A DNA stretch of 64,000 bases, taken from positions 223,052,486-223,116,485 of the forward strand of contig NC_053491.1 in NCBI RefSeq assembly GCF_905171775.1, given 5' to 3'. Shown here piece after piece: positions 11,256 to 21,553 of this stretch. Origin of the DNA: Rana temporaria (lineage: Eukaryota > Chordata > Amphibia > Anura > Ranidae). The translations under genes were made by a program, and so were the position numbers. Under the pieces are notes generated by a model. The model saw nothing but the letters and a program-made list of their open reading frames with translations, was not told the origin of the DNA and made no database searches. Every line of letters begins with the position of its first letter. The stretch's first letter is position 1.

Positions 11256-11612
11256 CATTTAGTTGTTAGTAAGAAAGCAATTGAGGTCCAGCTCAATATT
11301 GAGGCCTTGGGGCTGCATGGTATGCAAACGATACAGCCATTGGGTCTCGTTTTGGGATACAGATTTGGTGAGATCAGTACCTCTCCAATGATTAGTAATT
11401 TTATCAATCCCATAAAATGTCATTAATTTGGGGTCCCTATTATGGCAAAGATCAAAGTGCCTAGACACACTATGATTGGTATACCCTTTTAGTATGTTGG
11501 CCACATGCTCGTTGATTCGAATTTTTAGCTCTCTAGTGGTGCGCTCCACATACTGCAAGGAGCATGGGCATTCCAGGACGTAGGTGACAAATCTAGAATG
11601 ACAAGTAATCAA
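11256..11612 (-). pseudogene. GIY-YIG endonuclease remnant of a Penelope-like element
   Basis: This minus-strand frame of 117 codons resembles the C-terminal endonuclease of Penelope-like proteins. It has a cysteine pair early (ITCHSRF...ECPC), a GIY-YIG-like core (VTYVLECPCSLQYVERTT), and RIRINEH-like catalytic helix sequence KIRINEH. Further on come HFDLCHNRD and a tail with HTMQPQGLNIELDL. The usual glycine of the YIG part (QYVGKT in the family) is glutamate here (QYVERT). The reverse transcriptase that should precede it is absent: the frame meets the inverted right arm at about 11617. It is therefore a dead 5'-truncated fragment. Confidence 0.75.
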
Positions 11613-11617
11613 TGACC

Positions 11618-12404
11618 CTGACCATGGTTACTGGGTATTTAAAGCACCTAACGACGTGAGTGGGTACGCTTCCTGATGACGTAATCCATACGAAACGTAC
11701 GTCGAGGCGTACACCACTCACGTTACCACGCTCTTCCGGGTCTTGCTGGTTTTCGGGACCTACACGCTGACACGCACGCCATACTGCCGGCTGGATTGTC
11801 ACTGTACGACCACAACGGAGATCCTCTCATTCCACTGATCCATGCCCACAGCCTCAGTGCCGGGATTGTGGCACCACTTCTAGTAAGAGGCCATCTGGCT
11901 AGTTTTTTTATATTTATGGAACATGAAGTTTTAATCAATTAAAAAGGTATCACACTATTGTGGTCTCTCTTCTGGTTTATGCATCTCCTAACAAATTGAC
12001 TGCGAGACCGACATCCGACCTCATGGGACAGGGTTCCCCAAAAGCTCATTTGACTTCTTTTTAGTTAAATAGTCAACGGGAGTTGGTAAGGAACCAACTT
12101 TTTTTCAATCACGCTGGGTGTCATACATAACGTTTTGGTGAAGGCTGTGTAAACACGGATCACTCTTCTCAGCAATCAAACAATTTTTTGGCACATATTT
12201 AAGTGTGAAAATTGAAAAGCATCGAATGCACTTCTGTTGGGTCTGTATTATTGTTTTTTACACTTTGTGCTTATTGCATGGACTGCACATGTTATACATA
12301 GGTATAACATTTAATTTTGTTAAATGTATTATCTATTTATTTAATTGTTATTAAGGGTTAACATATATTTATTTGCACTTAGCGCCCCCTACCCTACCTA
12401 TCCA
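11618..12404 (+). repeat. Right inverted arm (pseudo-LTR) of the Penelope-like insertion
   Basis: It is the inverted partner of 10465-10846 and is longer, retaining a 405-bp segment absent from the left arm. It starts ACCATGGTTACTGGGTATTT and ends at AGCGCCCCCTACCCTACC. Confidence 0.85.
11655..11722 (+). ncRNA. Hammerhead-ribozyme-like fold, right arm
   Basis: CTGATGA lies at 11673-11679, helix II is GTA/TAC with an unpaired C before it, and GAAA is at 11692-11695. Helix III is ACG-TA-CGT (11695-11702), with C 11703 as the predicted cleavage-site base. Helix I pairs 11655-11672 with 11704-11722 over about 17 pairs. This is the compact helix III form, against the extended form in the left arm. 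Confidence 0.7.
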
Positions 12405-13158
12405 TATATAACTGTTCAGATACCATTTTAGGGAGGCTGCTTCTAGTTTGTGTTTTTCACTATCACATAATTTAGTTGTTCAATCACAACTTTTTATATA
12501 TTTTTGTGTGGCGCGATTTTACATTAATCTCAACAATCTTTTAACATTGTCACCTTCATTGAGTGAGCACAATTTAATGATTCAACGCAGTCTAAAGCAG
12601 ACCAACATTGTATATATATATTGTATAAATATACACACCTAAAAGGCCTTTGAGCCTCCAAGCCATGTGTAGCAACTGTTTTATTGCCATATATAATCAT
12701 ATATTGTTAAATGTCTTTTTGTATTTTGTTAAAACTATACTCTTTAATAAAAAAAACAATTGAAAGAAATTTGACCTAAGATCCTCTATCTGTAGTTTTT
12801 ACTCACCTCTCTCCAAATCTCTAAGTGCCGTTTCTTTCTGCAGCTCCAGTCCTCTGTTATCAGCAGAGTAACTTCTGACAAGTTCCCTGACACATGAGAT
12901 AACAGCAACTAAAAATGTGTGTTGGGTAGGGAGCTTAGAGGTAGATAAGCAGAGAGCTTGTCTATTCACAATACAGCCTTTCCTCCAGTCAGCTCTCACA
13001 CAGTGTATGCCCAGATTCCACACCCACTGCTGAATGAGGAAGAAAGATTTCTAACATGAGCTGCACTTACAAAACGTATGTAGGGAGATTTGTTTAGTCT
13101 CTGCGTATCATCTGAGGCTGTTTACTTTACTGGGTATAGGAGAGGGCTTACAACCACT

Positions 13159-13417
13159 TTAAAATTGTTTAGTCAATTTATAAAACTGATTTTTTTTTAT
13201 CAGCCCGTAAATATTTGTAAAACAATTGATGTGGCTCTTATACTGAAAAGTTTGGAGATGAAAGCTAATATTTTGTAGCTCTGACAAATACCTGAAATCT
13301 TGGGATATATACAGTATATATGACAAAATACAGTATTGGAATAACTCAGGATATGTTTAATGATGGAAATCAGAGTCACACAGATCATTATATACAGTAA
13401 ACTGAGCTGGTTCTTAC
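13159..13417. other. Intron-like spacer
   Basis: It holds only AT-rich sequence between the MITE end and the exon donor; no exon is seen. Confidence 0.5.
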
Positions 13418-13554
13418 CTCTCCCTCTGCATCTAATCTGCTGACTTCATCAGACATGCTTGTCAAGTTACCAGCATGCAGCAACGAGTCATCATCTTTTG
13501 AGGGACTGTTTACCGCTTCCAAGTCATCAAAGAATATATTTATGTCCTTAACTC
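13418..13554 (-). CDS. Internal coding exon of an unrecognised gene
   Basis: This minus-strand exon of 137 bp has an acceptor TTACTTAATTCCAG before 13554 and a strong donor GAGAG/GTAAGA after 13418. Only one frame is open: two bases finish a split codon, then 45 codons, ending in phase 0. The peptide starts VKDINIFFDDLEAVNSPSKD and ends MSDEVSRLDAEGE. It is acidic and serine-rich, probably a disordered linker. The entry phase matches the exit of 21554-21754, giving a split Gly codon across an intron of 7999 bp. I do not recognise the protein. Confidence 0.72.
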
Positions 13555-14270
13555 CTGGAATTAAGTAAACACAATTGATTCTTTAGAAATAAACACCCTA
13601 AAATGAAAGTAATTAAATACAAGCAAACAACATACATAATGCATCAGTATCTGCACTCCGAGATGCATCTAGGATCACTTGTCCTCAAATTCTCTCGAGG
13701 ACCAAGCATCTGATAAATTGTTTTATGTGACATGCATTCTAAGTAATGTGCAGGTATTTATTATCATATACAGAGATCACAGTAGTCCAAATAACAATGC
13801 CTTCATGTAATTTTTATTCCAGAATAAGAAAGCCATCTTTGTTTAGGCATTATTCACATTTAGTTTCTACTTCAGAAATGAAAATCATTTCTCAAGATGT
13901 CACAGTCATGTCAGAAGCCTACTGTATATATTCTGACCCGTTTGTGTACACATCCTCTCATACAGATCTCCCTACTTGCTACAAAGAGTAAGCCGTTGCT
14001 GCTTTCAGAAGGGTTTTTACACTTTTTTTCTGCCTCTATATGCCCCTAAATGTTAGCCATACACATATCCAGGCATTTATAGGCATAAAAAAAACAGGGT
14101 CAGCGCAATCAGGAGAGGAGCATGTAGAGTTTTGCTTTAGTGCAAGGCGCGTCGAGAGCTTTGGCGTTCATTCAATTTAATGGGAAAAATAAATAAATAT
14201 TCTGGCCAATGGAATGAATGAATGCCCAAGCACTTGACACGCCTAAGCATATTTGCAAAACGCAGCCTTA
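13555..14270. other. Intron sequence, nothing recognised
   Basis: This is the start of the 8-kb intron between the two matching minus-strand exons. No element ends are recognised. Confidence 0.5.
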
Positions 14271-15051
14271 GGCTGGGTTCACACTGATACTACACGACTC
14301 CTACAACTTTCATCCTACTTTGCTCTGCAACATCAGTCCTACATCAATCCTACATTGGTCCGACATCCATCTGACTTGAATGAATAGGATACTACTTCGA
14401 TCCAACTTTGTCATAGTCTGACTTGTCCTTTGACCAATCAAAACAATCCCAGTGTGAGATAAATTCCTTTTACTGCTGCCATGTCGGATGTCAAAAGTCA
14501 GATGCAGGGCCGTCTTTAATATGGTTTGGGCCCAGGGCAAACATTTTTTTTGGGCCCCCCTCCAGCTTATTTTGGGCCTGGCTGGTTCACATGTATGTAT
14601 TGGCGGTCCTCATTTGTGCAGGCACAGCAGCCCATTGATTTGAATGGGCTGCCATGCCTTTGTTTCCTGCAGAAAAAAGGTGCATTCAGCATTTTAAAAA
14701 TACAGTTGCCTTGAAATCCATTCTGCTTTTGCACCATGCTACTTACCTGCAGTTCTTGCACACACAAACGCACTGTGTTTTTAAAAGCGTGACCTAAACG
14801 TCTAAAAATGCAGCAAGTTTGACAGTGCGGGAACTGCAGATAAGTCACAGCAGACAGTAGAATGGACAGACAGTGCTGTATTTCAGTGCTTGATGGGCAT
14901 AGGCATGCCGTGTGTGCAGCCAATAGGCATGACATGAGGCATGCGCTTTTCTTTGCAGGAAAATAAGCCCGTCAAGCAGTTAAATACAGACAGTAATGTC
15001 ATCTGCTCTGAGGCCTTACTCAGCCTGGACTGCAGGTTTGGTCTTTTATTT

Positions 15052-15168
15052 AAAGAGTTCCTCTATTTTACACATGGCATGGCATGGGGTCCCATGGTGC
15101 TAAAGCAGAATGGACAGACAGTGCTGTGACCCCCATGCCATGCCATGTGTAAAATAGAGGAACTTTTT
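15052..15168. repeat. Hairpin with 38-bp arms
   Basis: Arms 15052-15089 and 15131-15168 are inverted with a single mismatch (core CACATGGCATGGCATGGGG). The 41-bp spacer contains GAATGGACAGACAGTGCTGT, which also occurs near 14861, so part of the region is duplicated. Confidence 0.85.
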
Positions 15169-15719
15169 AAAACACTGACCAGACCTGCAGTGAATCATCA
15201 AATATTATAAAGACTTTGGGCACACTCTACAGAAAACTTCTATATACAATATAGATTAGCAAACAGTGACATACCTTGAGGAGCAGGACATGAAGAAGTC
15301 AGCCTCAGGAAGAGCAAACTGGGGATGTTATAAAATCACATTCTAATTCACTTTTATATGCAAGCAGCACCCAGTGGCAGGAAGGGAGAAGAGCACGTCT
15401 AAAGGGAAGCCAGGGGTGCTGTACATTTTAAAACACTGGGAAGGGAAGCAGTACTGTCACTGGCTGCGTGCCGCTGATGATTTTCAGCCTGATTTGTGGG
15501 CAGCACAGGGGCTTAACGGGAGGCAGGGCCGCCATCAGGAATTATGAGGCCACTTACACAGCTTCAGGCATGGGCCCCCTGGAGCAGAGAACAGGGATGG
15601 GGGGTGCTGCCGCCTGAAATTAATAAAGCAGGGGGGGGGATGCCGCGAATTTAGAAGTGGGGGGCCATTTACAAAAAAAGAAATAAAGAAAGAAATAAAG
15701 AAAAATATATATAAAAAAG

Positions 15720-16123
15720 GGGTGTAGCCATCCGGGGCCCTGGGGACCTCTGGGCCCTTTAATAAAAAGAAAAAAAGAAATAAAAAATATATATAAAAAA
15801 TATATTTTAAAAAGGGGGTTGCCATCTGGGGCCCTGGGGACCTCTGGGCCCTTTAATATTTTTTTTTTAATAAAAATAAATTACAAAAAAAAGGGGGTTG
15901 CCATCCGGGACCTCTGGGCCCTTTAATAAAAAATATATATAAAGAAACATTTATAAAAAAAAAGGGGGGTTGCCATCCAGGGCCCTGGGGACCTCTGGGC
16001 CCTTAAATAAAAAATAAATAAAAAAATATATAAACAAAAATAAAAAAATAAACATTTATAAAAAAGATAAAGGGTGTTTGCCACATGGGGCCCTGGGGAA
16101 CTCTGAGCCCTTTAATTTAAAAA

Positions 16124-16155
<32 letters not shown>

Positions 16156-16500
16156 AAAAGAAAAAAAAGAAATAAAATATATAAAAAAAATGTTTTTTAT
16201 AAAAAATAAGGGGGGTTGCCATCCGGGGCCCTGGGGAACTATGGGCCCCTGGGGACCCCCAGACCTCTAAAAAAAAATTGCCCCTTTAATAAAAAATAAA
16301 ATAAAAATATATTAAAAAATTGTCCGTAAAATATATATTTAAAAATAAATAAAAAAAAGGTGGGGTTGCCATCTGGGGCCCTGGGGTCCTCCGGGCCCCT
16401 GGGGGCCTCCGGACCCCTAAAAAAAAAAAATTTTTTTTTTTTTTTTTTTTTTTTTTAAAGGGGGTTGCTTTGGGCCCCCAACAGTGACAGGGCCCAGGGC
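15720..16500. repeat. Degenerate minisatellite, about 75-150 bp units
   Basis: At least seven copies of GGTTGCCATCCGGGGCCCTG followed by GGACCTCTGGGCCCTTTAA are separated by A-rich spacers of variable length. It lies inside the 14505-16536 hAT and is probably an internal expansion. Confidence 0.8.
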
Positions 16501-16767
16501 ACCTTCCCCATTTGCCCTGCGGTAAAGACGGCCCTGGTCAGATGGTAAGGACAAGGCTCCTACTTTGATCCGACTTCAATGATATTCAATGGGCTGAAGT
16601 AGGACCAAAGTCGGATCAAAGTAGTACAGGGAGCATTTTCAAAGTTGAACCGACTCGTGTCGGACCAGTTAAGACGGCTCTCTTAGGGAAACATTGATTT
16701 TCACACGTCATGCGACATGAGCTCCCAATGTCGGAGTGTTTGTCGAACCAGTGTGAACCCGTCTTAG

Positions 16768-17164
16768 GCACATTTTTAATGCTGCTTTTTCCTCCCCTGG
16801 AGCTTAGGCGTCCAGAGGAGGAAAAAAAATGTCCTGTGTGTATGGGGCTTAAACATTGGAGGGGGGGGGGGAGACAACCACCTCTCAGCCTAGGAACAGT
16901 CACTTGCTTAAAGCTCAAGAACTGCTGTTTTAATAATAAAATAAAAGGCTTTTGTTAACAATTAAACTGTTTGTCGCTGGCTGGTATTGTGACACATGCT
17001 GTGACATGGGTTTATTGAAATGTTGCTGATAAATCCACTTTAAGAGACAGCCATTTCCAGCACAGCCCAAAAAACTGAAACTGTTTGTACCTACAACAGG
17101 AGACAAAAATGTGTGACTGTTTACAAAATGAATTCCAATAATAAAACACCCTTCTTCAAATATA
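16768..17164. other. Intron sequence, nothing recognised
   Basis: A G tract (16860-16871) is present; no exon or clear element is seen. Confidence 0.45.
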
Positions 17165-17185
17165 TTATATATATATATATTTATT

Positions 17186-17267
<82 letters not shown>

Positions 17268-17272
17268 CACAC
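17165..17272. repeat. (TA)n microsatellite
   Basis: An almost uninterrupted alternating TA tract with a few T insertions, followed by (CA)n. Confidence 0.95.
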
Positions 17273-17500
17273 ACACACATTACACTTGAGGCGAGCTACA
17301 CTTAATCTGTCAATCTGCAATGCACCAAGTGGGCTCCTATTCCTATGCAAAATGGGTGTGATACCCAAAGTTTTGCAATTAGGTTTACTTGCATTCCAAA
17401 CTATCACTGTGCATACCACGCTCTTTTTCACGCCATCGCTATAAATTGTACACGTGCAACACAAATCTAGATATATGCATCAGACAGGAAATGTCCTTAA

Positions 17501-17961
17501 AGGGTCACTAAAGGAAAAACATTTTTTTGCTGAAATGACTGTTTACAGGGTATAGAGACATAAAAGTTAACTGATTCCTTTTAAAAATGATTAAAAATAG
17601 ATTACATTCAATCATATAATGTGCCTCTAGTTTCACTTTCGGTTTTGAACTGATTTCATGTTTCTGTGAAGTAAAGAGACCCACAGAACAAAAACAAACA
17701 AATCCAGGGCAGTGTTTTGTTTTTAAAATGAATCTGATTGGTTCTGAGGAGTTTTAGACACACAGCTTGGACCACAGTGAAAAGCTGCCATGAGATTTTT
17801 CATAAGGAGCCAGACAAGCAGGAAGTGTGGAGATCACAGCAGAATTACAGCTACTTCAAAGCAAAAACGAACAATGAGGAGATGAAACCAGTACTGCAGT
17901 AAGGTAAAGGAAGCTATTTAGCTAAAAAAAAAAAAAAAAAAAAAAATCCTTTAGTGATCCT
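17501..17961. mobile_element. TTAA-flanked MITE, 461 bp
   Basis: AGGGTCACTAAAGGAAAAAC at the left and CCTTTAGTGATCCT at the right are inverted and flanked by TTAA (17497-17500, 17962-17965). Non-coding. Confidence 0.8.
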
Positions 17962-17965
17962 TTAA

Positions 17966-18399
17966 GGTTTCAGGCTGAGGAAGGGGGGGACCTTCCTGAA
18001 ATGTGTTCTATTTATCCTGGTGGTTAGGAGAAGACCAGTTGGGTTCACGCTGTAGTTTCTATTCAGTCAAGCACAGAGCAGCTTCTCTGTACAGCACATA
18101 TGATGGCTTCTGGCTAGTGGCACGTGAAACGCTGACTCATTACCTGCTTGGGAACTTTGAAATACTGGACTACATAAGTGTTACCGCTGTGGCTGCTCCA
18201 TGCTCTAACACTTTTTTGTGCATTTCCACCTAAATGTGCTTTTTATTTTATTCACCCACTAAATCGTTTTAATTACTACACTACGTGTTACTTTCTTTCA
18301 AATTAGGCACACCAATTCCCCTACTGTATTACAGATGGCTGTCCTTGACCTCTTAGGTAGTATTAGATACATTTTACGGGTTTGTATGTATTGATGGTA
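17966..18399. other. Intron sequence, possible old repeat
   Basis: CTGAGGAAGG...CCTTCCTGAAA at 17975-18001 resembles a hairpin seen in frog repeats, but no full element is recognised. Confidence 0.35.
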
Positions 18400-18900
18400 T
18401 GGGTGATATCTATTAGATTGTTTGATCCTGGATCTGGGGATAAATCTGTCCAGTTTGTTGTTGAACCTGGATGCCAAAAGTCCCCCACTAATGGCAAAGG
18501 GCTTGGAACATCTTCAGGTGGAGAGCCCTTCCCCCGGATTGAGACACTGTCAACTGAGAAAATGTGCCAACTGTTCATGTTTGAAATGTCGATGGTGAAA
18601 AGGCGATGGAATGTGCAACTTCTGATGCCTTCCTGATGACTAATGTAGGCCACTGCTGACTGCTGTGGCATTGTCTGATGGGATTCTTTTTGAGTGACCT
18701 TGCAGCCGATTGAAGAGACAACCGGAATCCCTCAGAATTGGCCATTGAACTGAATGAGTCCCAGGATGATGATGGGAAGTCAAGCTTATTCCAACAACAA
18801 AGTCCCCTGCACACAGAGGGCATTCAAGACTCCTCCCCAGCCCAAGAGGCTAGCATCCATTGTTGGAACTTTCCATGGCTTTGGGTTTTTCAAACTCCAA
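18400..18900 (-). pseudogene. DIRS-like retrotransposon RNase H remnant
   Basis: On the minus strand, frameshifted pieces follow the order of a DIRS/Ngaro RNase H domain: DASLLGWGGVLNAL (near 18858-18815), LQSAARSLK, then SAVAYISHQEGIRS (matching the family pattern SDNATAVAYINHQGGTRS). Next come HFLS, LNPGE and SLHLEVFQA. Stops and frame changes break every segment, so it is a dead fragment. Neither a recombinase nor split terminal repeats are visible. Ngaro or another tyrosine-recombinase element is possible. Confidence 0.55.
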
Positions 18901-19678
18901 ACCTGGGCTGGAAATTTTTTGGCCCCATGTAGCCAGAATGTTGAATTGTAATGGTTTGGGAATAAACTGGGTTTGCAATTATTGAGGTCAGGTATTGATG
19001 TTGGATGAGAAGATCTGGCTCACAGCTGACATTCCAAATTTATCCCAAATGTTTAGGCCAGGGCTCTGTGAACTTAAATCCATCCACACCAAATGTGTCT
19101 GACCATGTCTTTATGAACTTTGGTTTGTGGCTGTCCACTTAACTTTTGGGCATGATATATATATACTGTATATGTATTAATTCTGTAAAAGAACACTAAA
19201 CCATGCGCAAGGAAAATAAAACAGAATTTTGCTCCCAAAAGACTGCATAATTTAAGTCAGCATGGTTTCACCGCATTTACTAAGCTACATGACAAATGAA
19301 TGAAACCCTACTTTAGGAAGTGAGTAACTCTTTAGTAAATCAATCCCAATATTTTTTCGAAAACCAAGGCAGCTAAAAGCTGTAATGACAATGATGAGTT
19401 AAAGTAAACCTAGAGTGGAATCCCCTGGTAAACTTTTGGACAAGTACCAAGCTTGTATGACATGCAATTTATCTAAATGGCAATTGTTATTAATGACAAA
19501 AAGATATAGTACAGTCTAGTTGTCTAGTCCAGATGTGGCACTAGGGCCTAGAGGAAGTTGTGTAATGTCTGTACTCACATCCAGTAGTGATACTCTGTGA
19601 CCATTTATGTGAGAACAGGAAACGTGTTCATTAGTTCATTGTATACCAGCAGGTTCAATTGAAAGTAGAAAATGCCAC
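18901..19678. other. Intron sequence, nothing recognised
   Basis: No coherent exon or element ends are seen. Confidence 0.45.
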
Positions 19679-19682
19679 TTAA

Positions 19683-20156
19683 AGGAGAAGTACAGCCAAA
19701 GCTTGTTTGGCTGTACTTCTCCTGTGAATCAGTGCAGTTTGTTTTGCACTCCTATGACCCGTTTTCAGCAGAGAGTGGGCTGAAGTCCACTCTCTGCTGA
19801 CGTAACAGAGTTGGTCCAGGCTCAGCGTCATCATGACCATGAAGTCGGGATCCACCTAGATCCCTGGACCAACACCCTGCTCAGATTCTCAGCGAGCTGC
19901 TGAGAGGCTGAGCCGGCCGCTCCCACCCACTCCACAGCTCAGAGCTCCAGTGAGCGGGGAGGGGGCAGAGCAGAGAGCTGTGACTGGCATTCACCAGCTA
20001 TATGCTCGGGGAGCTGTGAGAACTGAGCCATCGGCAGTGTTCAAACGCTCGGTTCTCAGTGCAGAGGTGCCAGGGGACAAATGCAGCATCTGATCGATGC
20101 TGCATCCACCTAGGTAAGTATAAATCTACAATAGCCCTGATTCCCATACTTCTGTT
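19683..20156. mobile_element. TTAA-flanked MITE, 474 bp
   Basis: It begins AGGAGAAGTACAGCC after TTAA (19679-19682) and ends ATACTTCTGT before TTAA at 20157-20160. A hairpin AGCTTGTTTGGCTGT/ACAGCCAAAGCTT lies near the start. Its right TTAA is also the left TTAA of the next element. Confidence 0.65.
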
Positions 20157-20160
20157 TTAA

Positions 20161-21025
20161 CGTCCCTGGCGGTATGATTATTTCAGAAAAAAGGTGCTGA
20201 AAGCGGTACCATTATTTGCAAGGAAATTTGGCGTTTTATACTGTAGGCCTGTAATTCTTAGGAATAACTCACTTAAATCTGTCCAAACAAGAGTCTAGTA
20301 GACATCCTGGGTTTTTTGAAATTTTTTAAAACAAAATTATAAATTATAATATAATAAATAATTATAAATAATTATAGCAAATAATAATATAATTATAATA
20401 AAAATTATTCAATAATGTAACCAACTCAAAATCACTGAAATTTGCTCAGTTGCAGAATTGTCGCTGTCATTACTTTTATTTTTTATGACGAATTTCCCCA
20501 CAAATCGCTATCGCACAATTCTGCATGTAATTATAATTTATTATCTCTGTTTTCTAGCTGCTCTAAAACCATTTTTGACATAAAGGGACACTTTAGGTTG
20601 CTATGGACAATCTACAGTTTGCAGGCAGAAAGAACAGTTTTTATTATATAAAAGTACATGTAGGACACTGGGCAGACCACTAGGGACAATGGGAGTGTGT
20701 ATTTATTTCATACAGTACTGTAATCTATAAGATCACCTTATACTGTTTGTAAGGTATTTGTTTACCTTTTTGAATTTGGCGCTGTTCTCTGCTCCCGTGC
20801 GTCGTAACGTCGCAGGGAATGGAGATCGACGGCACACAGAGGCACTGTGTGAATCGAGCGAGGTCCCGCTCGCTCACACAGCGCGGTGGCATCGCTGGAT
20901 CCAGGGACAAGGTAAGTAAACCAAGCCTGTGGATTCTGCGAGGCGAGCCCGAGTCTGACTCGTGGTTACCGATCGCAGCACAAAAATGTAACCCCGAGTC
21001 AGACTCGGGAATACCGCCAGGGGGG
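20161..21025. mobile_element. piggyBac-like MITE with CCCTGGCGGTAT ends, 865 bp
   Basis: CGTCCCTGGCGGTAT and ATACCGCCAGGGGGG are inverted and flanked by TTAA (20157-20160, 21026-21029). Near the right end, CGAGTCTGACTCG-type palindromes occur (20950-21010). No transposase. TTAA duplication is the piggyBac signature. Confidence 0.82.
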
Positions 21026-21553
21026 TTAACACTCTAAATGGTCATCTAAAGGAGTTTTTTTTAACCAGAGTGTCTTCTGGGTTCTTCAGGGGTGCCTTGA
21101 CAAAATGCTTAAAAACTGCAAAAAATTATCGGGTGGATCAAGTATTTTTTGTTATACAAAGTTACAGTTCATTGTGCAGGTGTCTTAATAACTGATGACA
21201 GCATCCTTGTTTGCCCCTTCACTGCCCTTCTCTGTTTCTCCATTTAGTTGAATGAGGTAGAAGAGAAATGCTGCAATACTAGTCAATGCCAGTGTGCAAA
21301 GATGTATTTGCTTTGTATTGATAAATCACATCTAATAGTGGGAGTTTTACACGTGTGGATGCTGCTGTGGTTAGTAAAACTATTAGTTTATTTTTTTTTT
21401 ATTTATTTTTTTACATTTTAGCATGGGTTGTTGTCAGATTGCTTATAATGTTAAAGGGTGCCTTGACTGAAAAAAGGTTGAGAAACACTTATCTAAAGTC
21501 ATTATTACATTTGCATGTCATATTCCCCTTCATATTGGAGGAACAGTCAGTAC
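21026..21553. other. Intron sequence, nothing recognised
   Basis: It ends at the donor of the 21554-21754 exon. GGGTGCCTTGACTGAAAAAAG near 21457 resembles GGGTGCCTTGACAAAATG near 21090, a short dispersed repeat. Confidence 0.45.

Larger units (their letters stand above)
10348..12765 (-). mobile_element. Penelope-like retroelement insertion with inverted arms
   Basis: The insert is bounded by a 15-bp duplication GAAATTTGACCTAAG (10333-10347 and 12766-12780), typical of target-primed reverse transcription. Inside are two long inverted arms (10465-10846 and 11618-12404). Between them lies a minus-strand remnant of a GIY-YIG endonuclease. The arms each carry a hammerhead-ribozyme-like core. Reverse transcriptase plus GIY-YIG with ribozyme-bearing terminal repeats is the known plan of Penelope-like elements. 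Here the reverse transcriptase is missing, so the copy is truncated and dead. The left arm lacks about 405 bp present in the right arm (11723-12127), with a short ACG at the junction. The right edge has an A-rich tail (AATAAAAAAAACAATTG). Confidence 0.8.
10311..13158. mobile_element. TTAA-flanked MITE split by the Penelope-like insertion
   Basis: The left end AGTGGTTGTAAACCCC begins at 10311 after TTAA (10307-10310). The right end CTTACAACCACT ends at 13158 before TTAA (13159-13162). Removing the 2418-bp insert and one copy of its 15-bp duplication restores a MITE of about 415 bp. TTAA flanks suggest piggyBac-like mobilisation. Related TTAA elements with AG-rich starts occur at 17501, 25017, 25857, 35450, 50723, 55587 and 59287. 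Confidence 0.75.
14505..16536. mobile_element. hAT-type non-autonomous transposon, 2032 bp
   Basis: It starts CAGGGCCGTCTTTAA and ends AAAGACGGCCCTG, with an exact 8-bp duplication GTCAGATG (14497-14504 and 16537-16544). CAGGG ends with an 8-bp duplication are the hAT hallmark. It has no transposase. The interior holds a 38-bp-arm hairpin (15052-15168) and a long tandem region of GGGCCCTGGGGACC-type units with A/T-rich spacers (15720-16500). The 96- and 122-codon frames in it are chance readings. Confidence 0.88.
14271..16767. mobile_element. MITE with GGTTCACACTG ends, split by a hAT
   Basis: GGCTGGGTTCACACTGATAC at 14271 is mirrored by CCAGTGTGAACCCGTC around 16749-16764. The interior repeats ATCCGACTT/AAGTCGGAT motifs. 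The 2032-bp hAT plus one 8-bp duplication interrupts it; without these it is about 457 bp. Confidence 0.7.

Noticed and set aside
17975..18008. CTGAGGA...GAAA motif as a third hammerhead
   Set aside because: Helix II could pair, but helix III and helix I do not form and no cleavage-site context is present.
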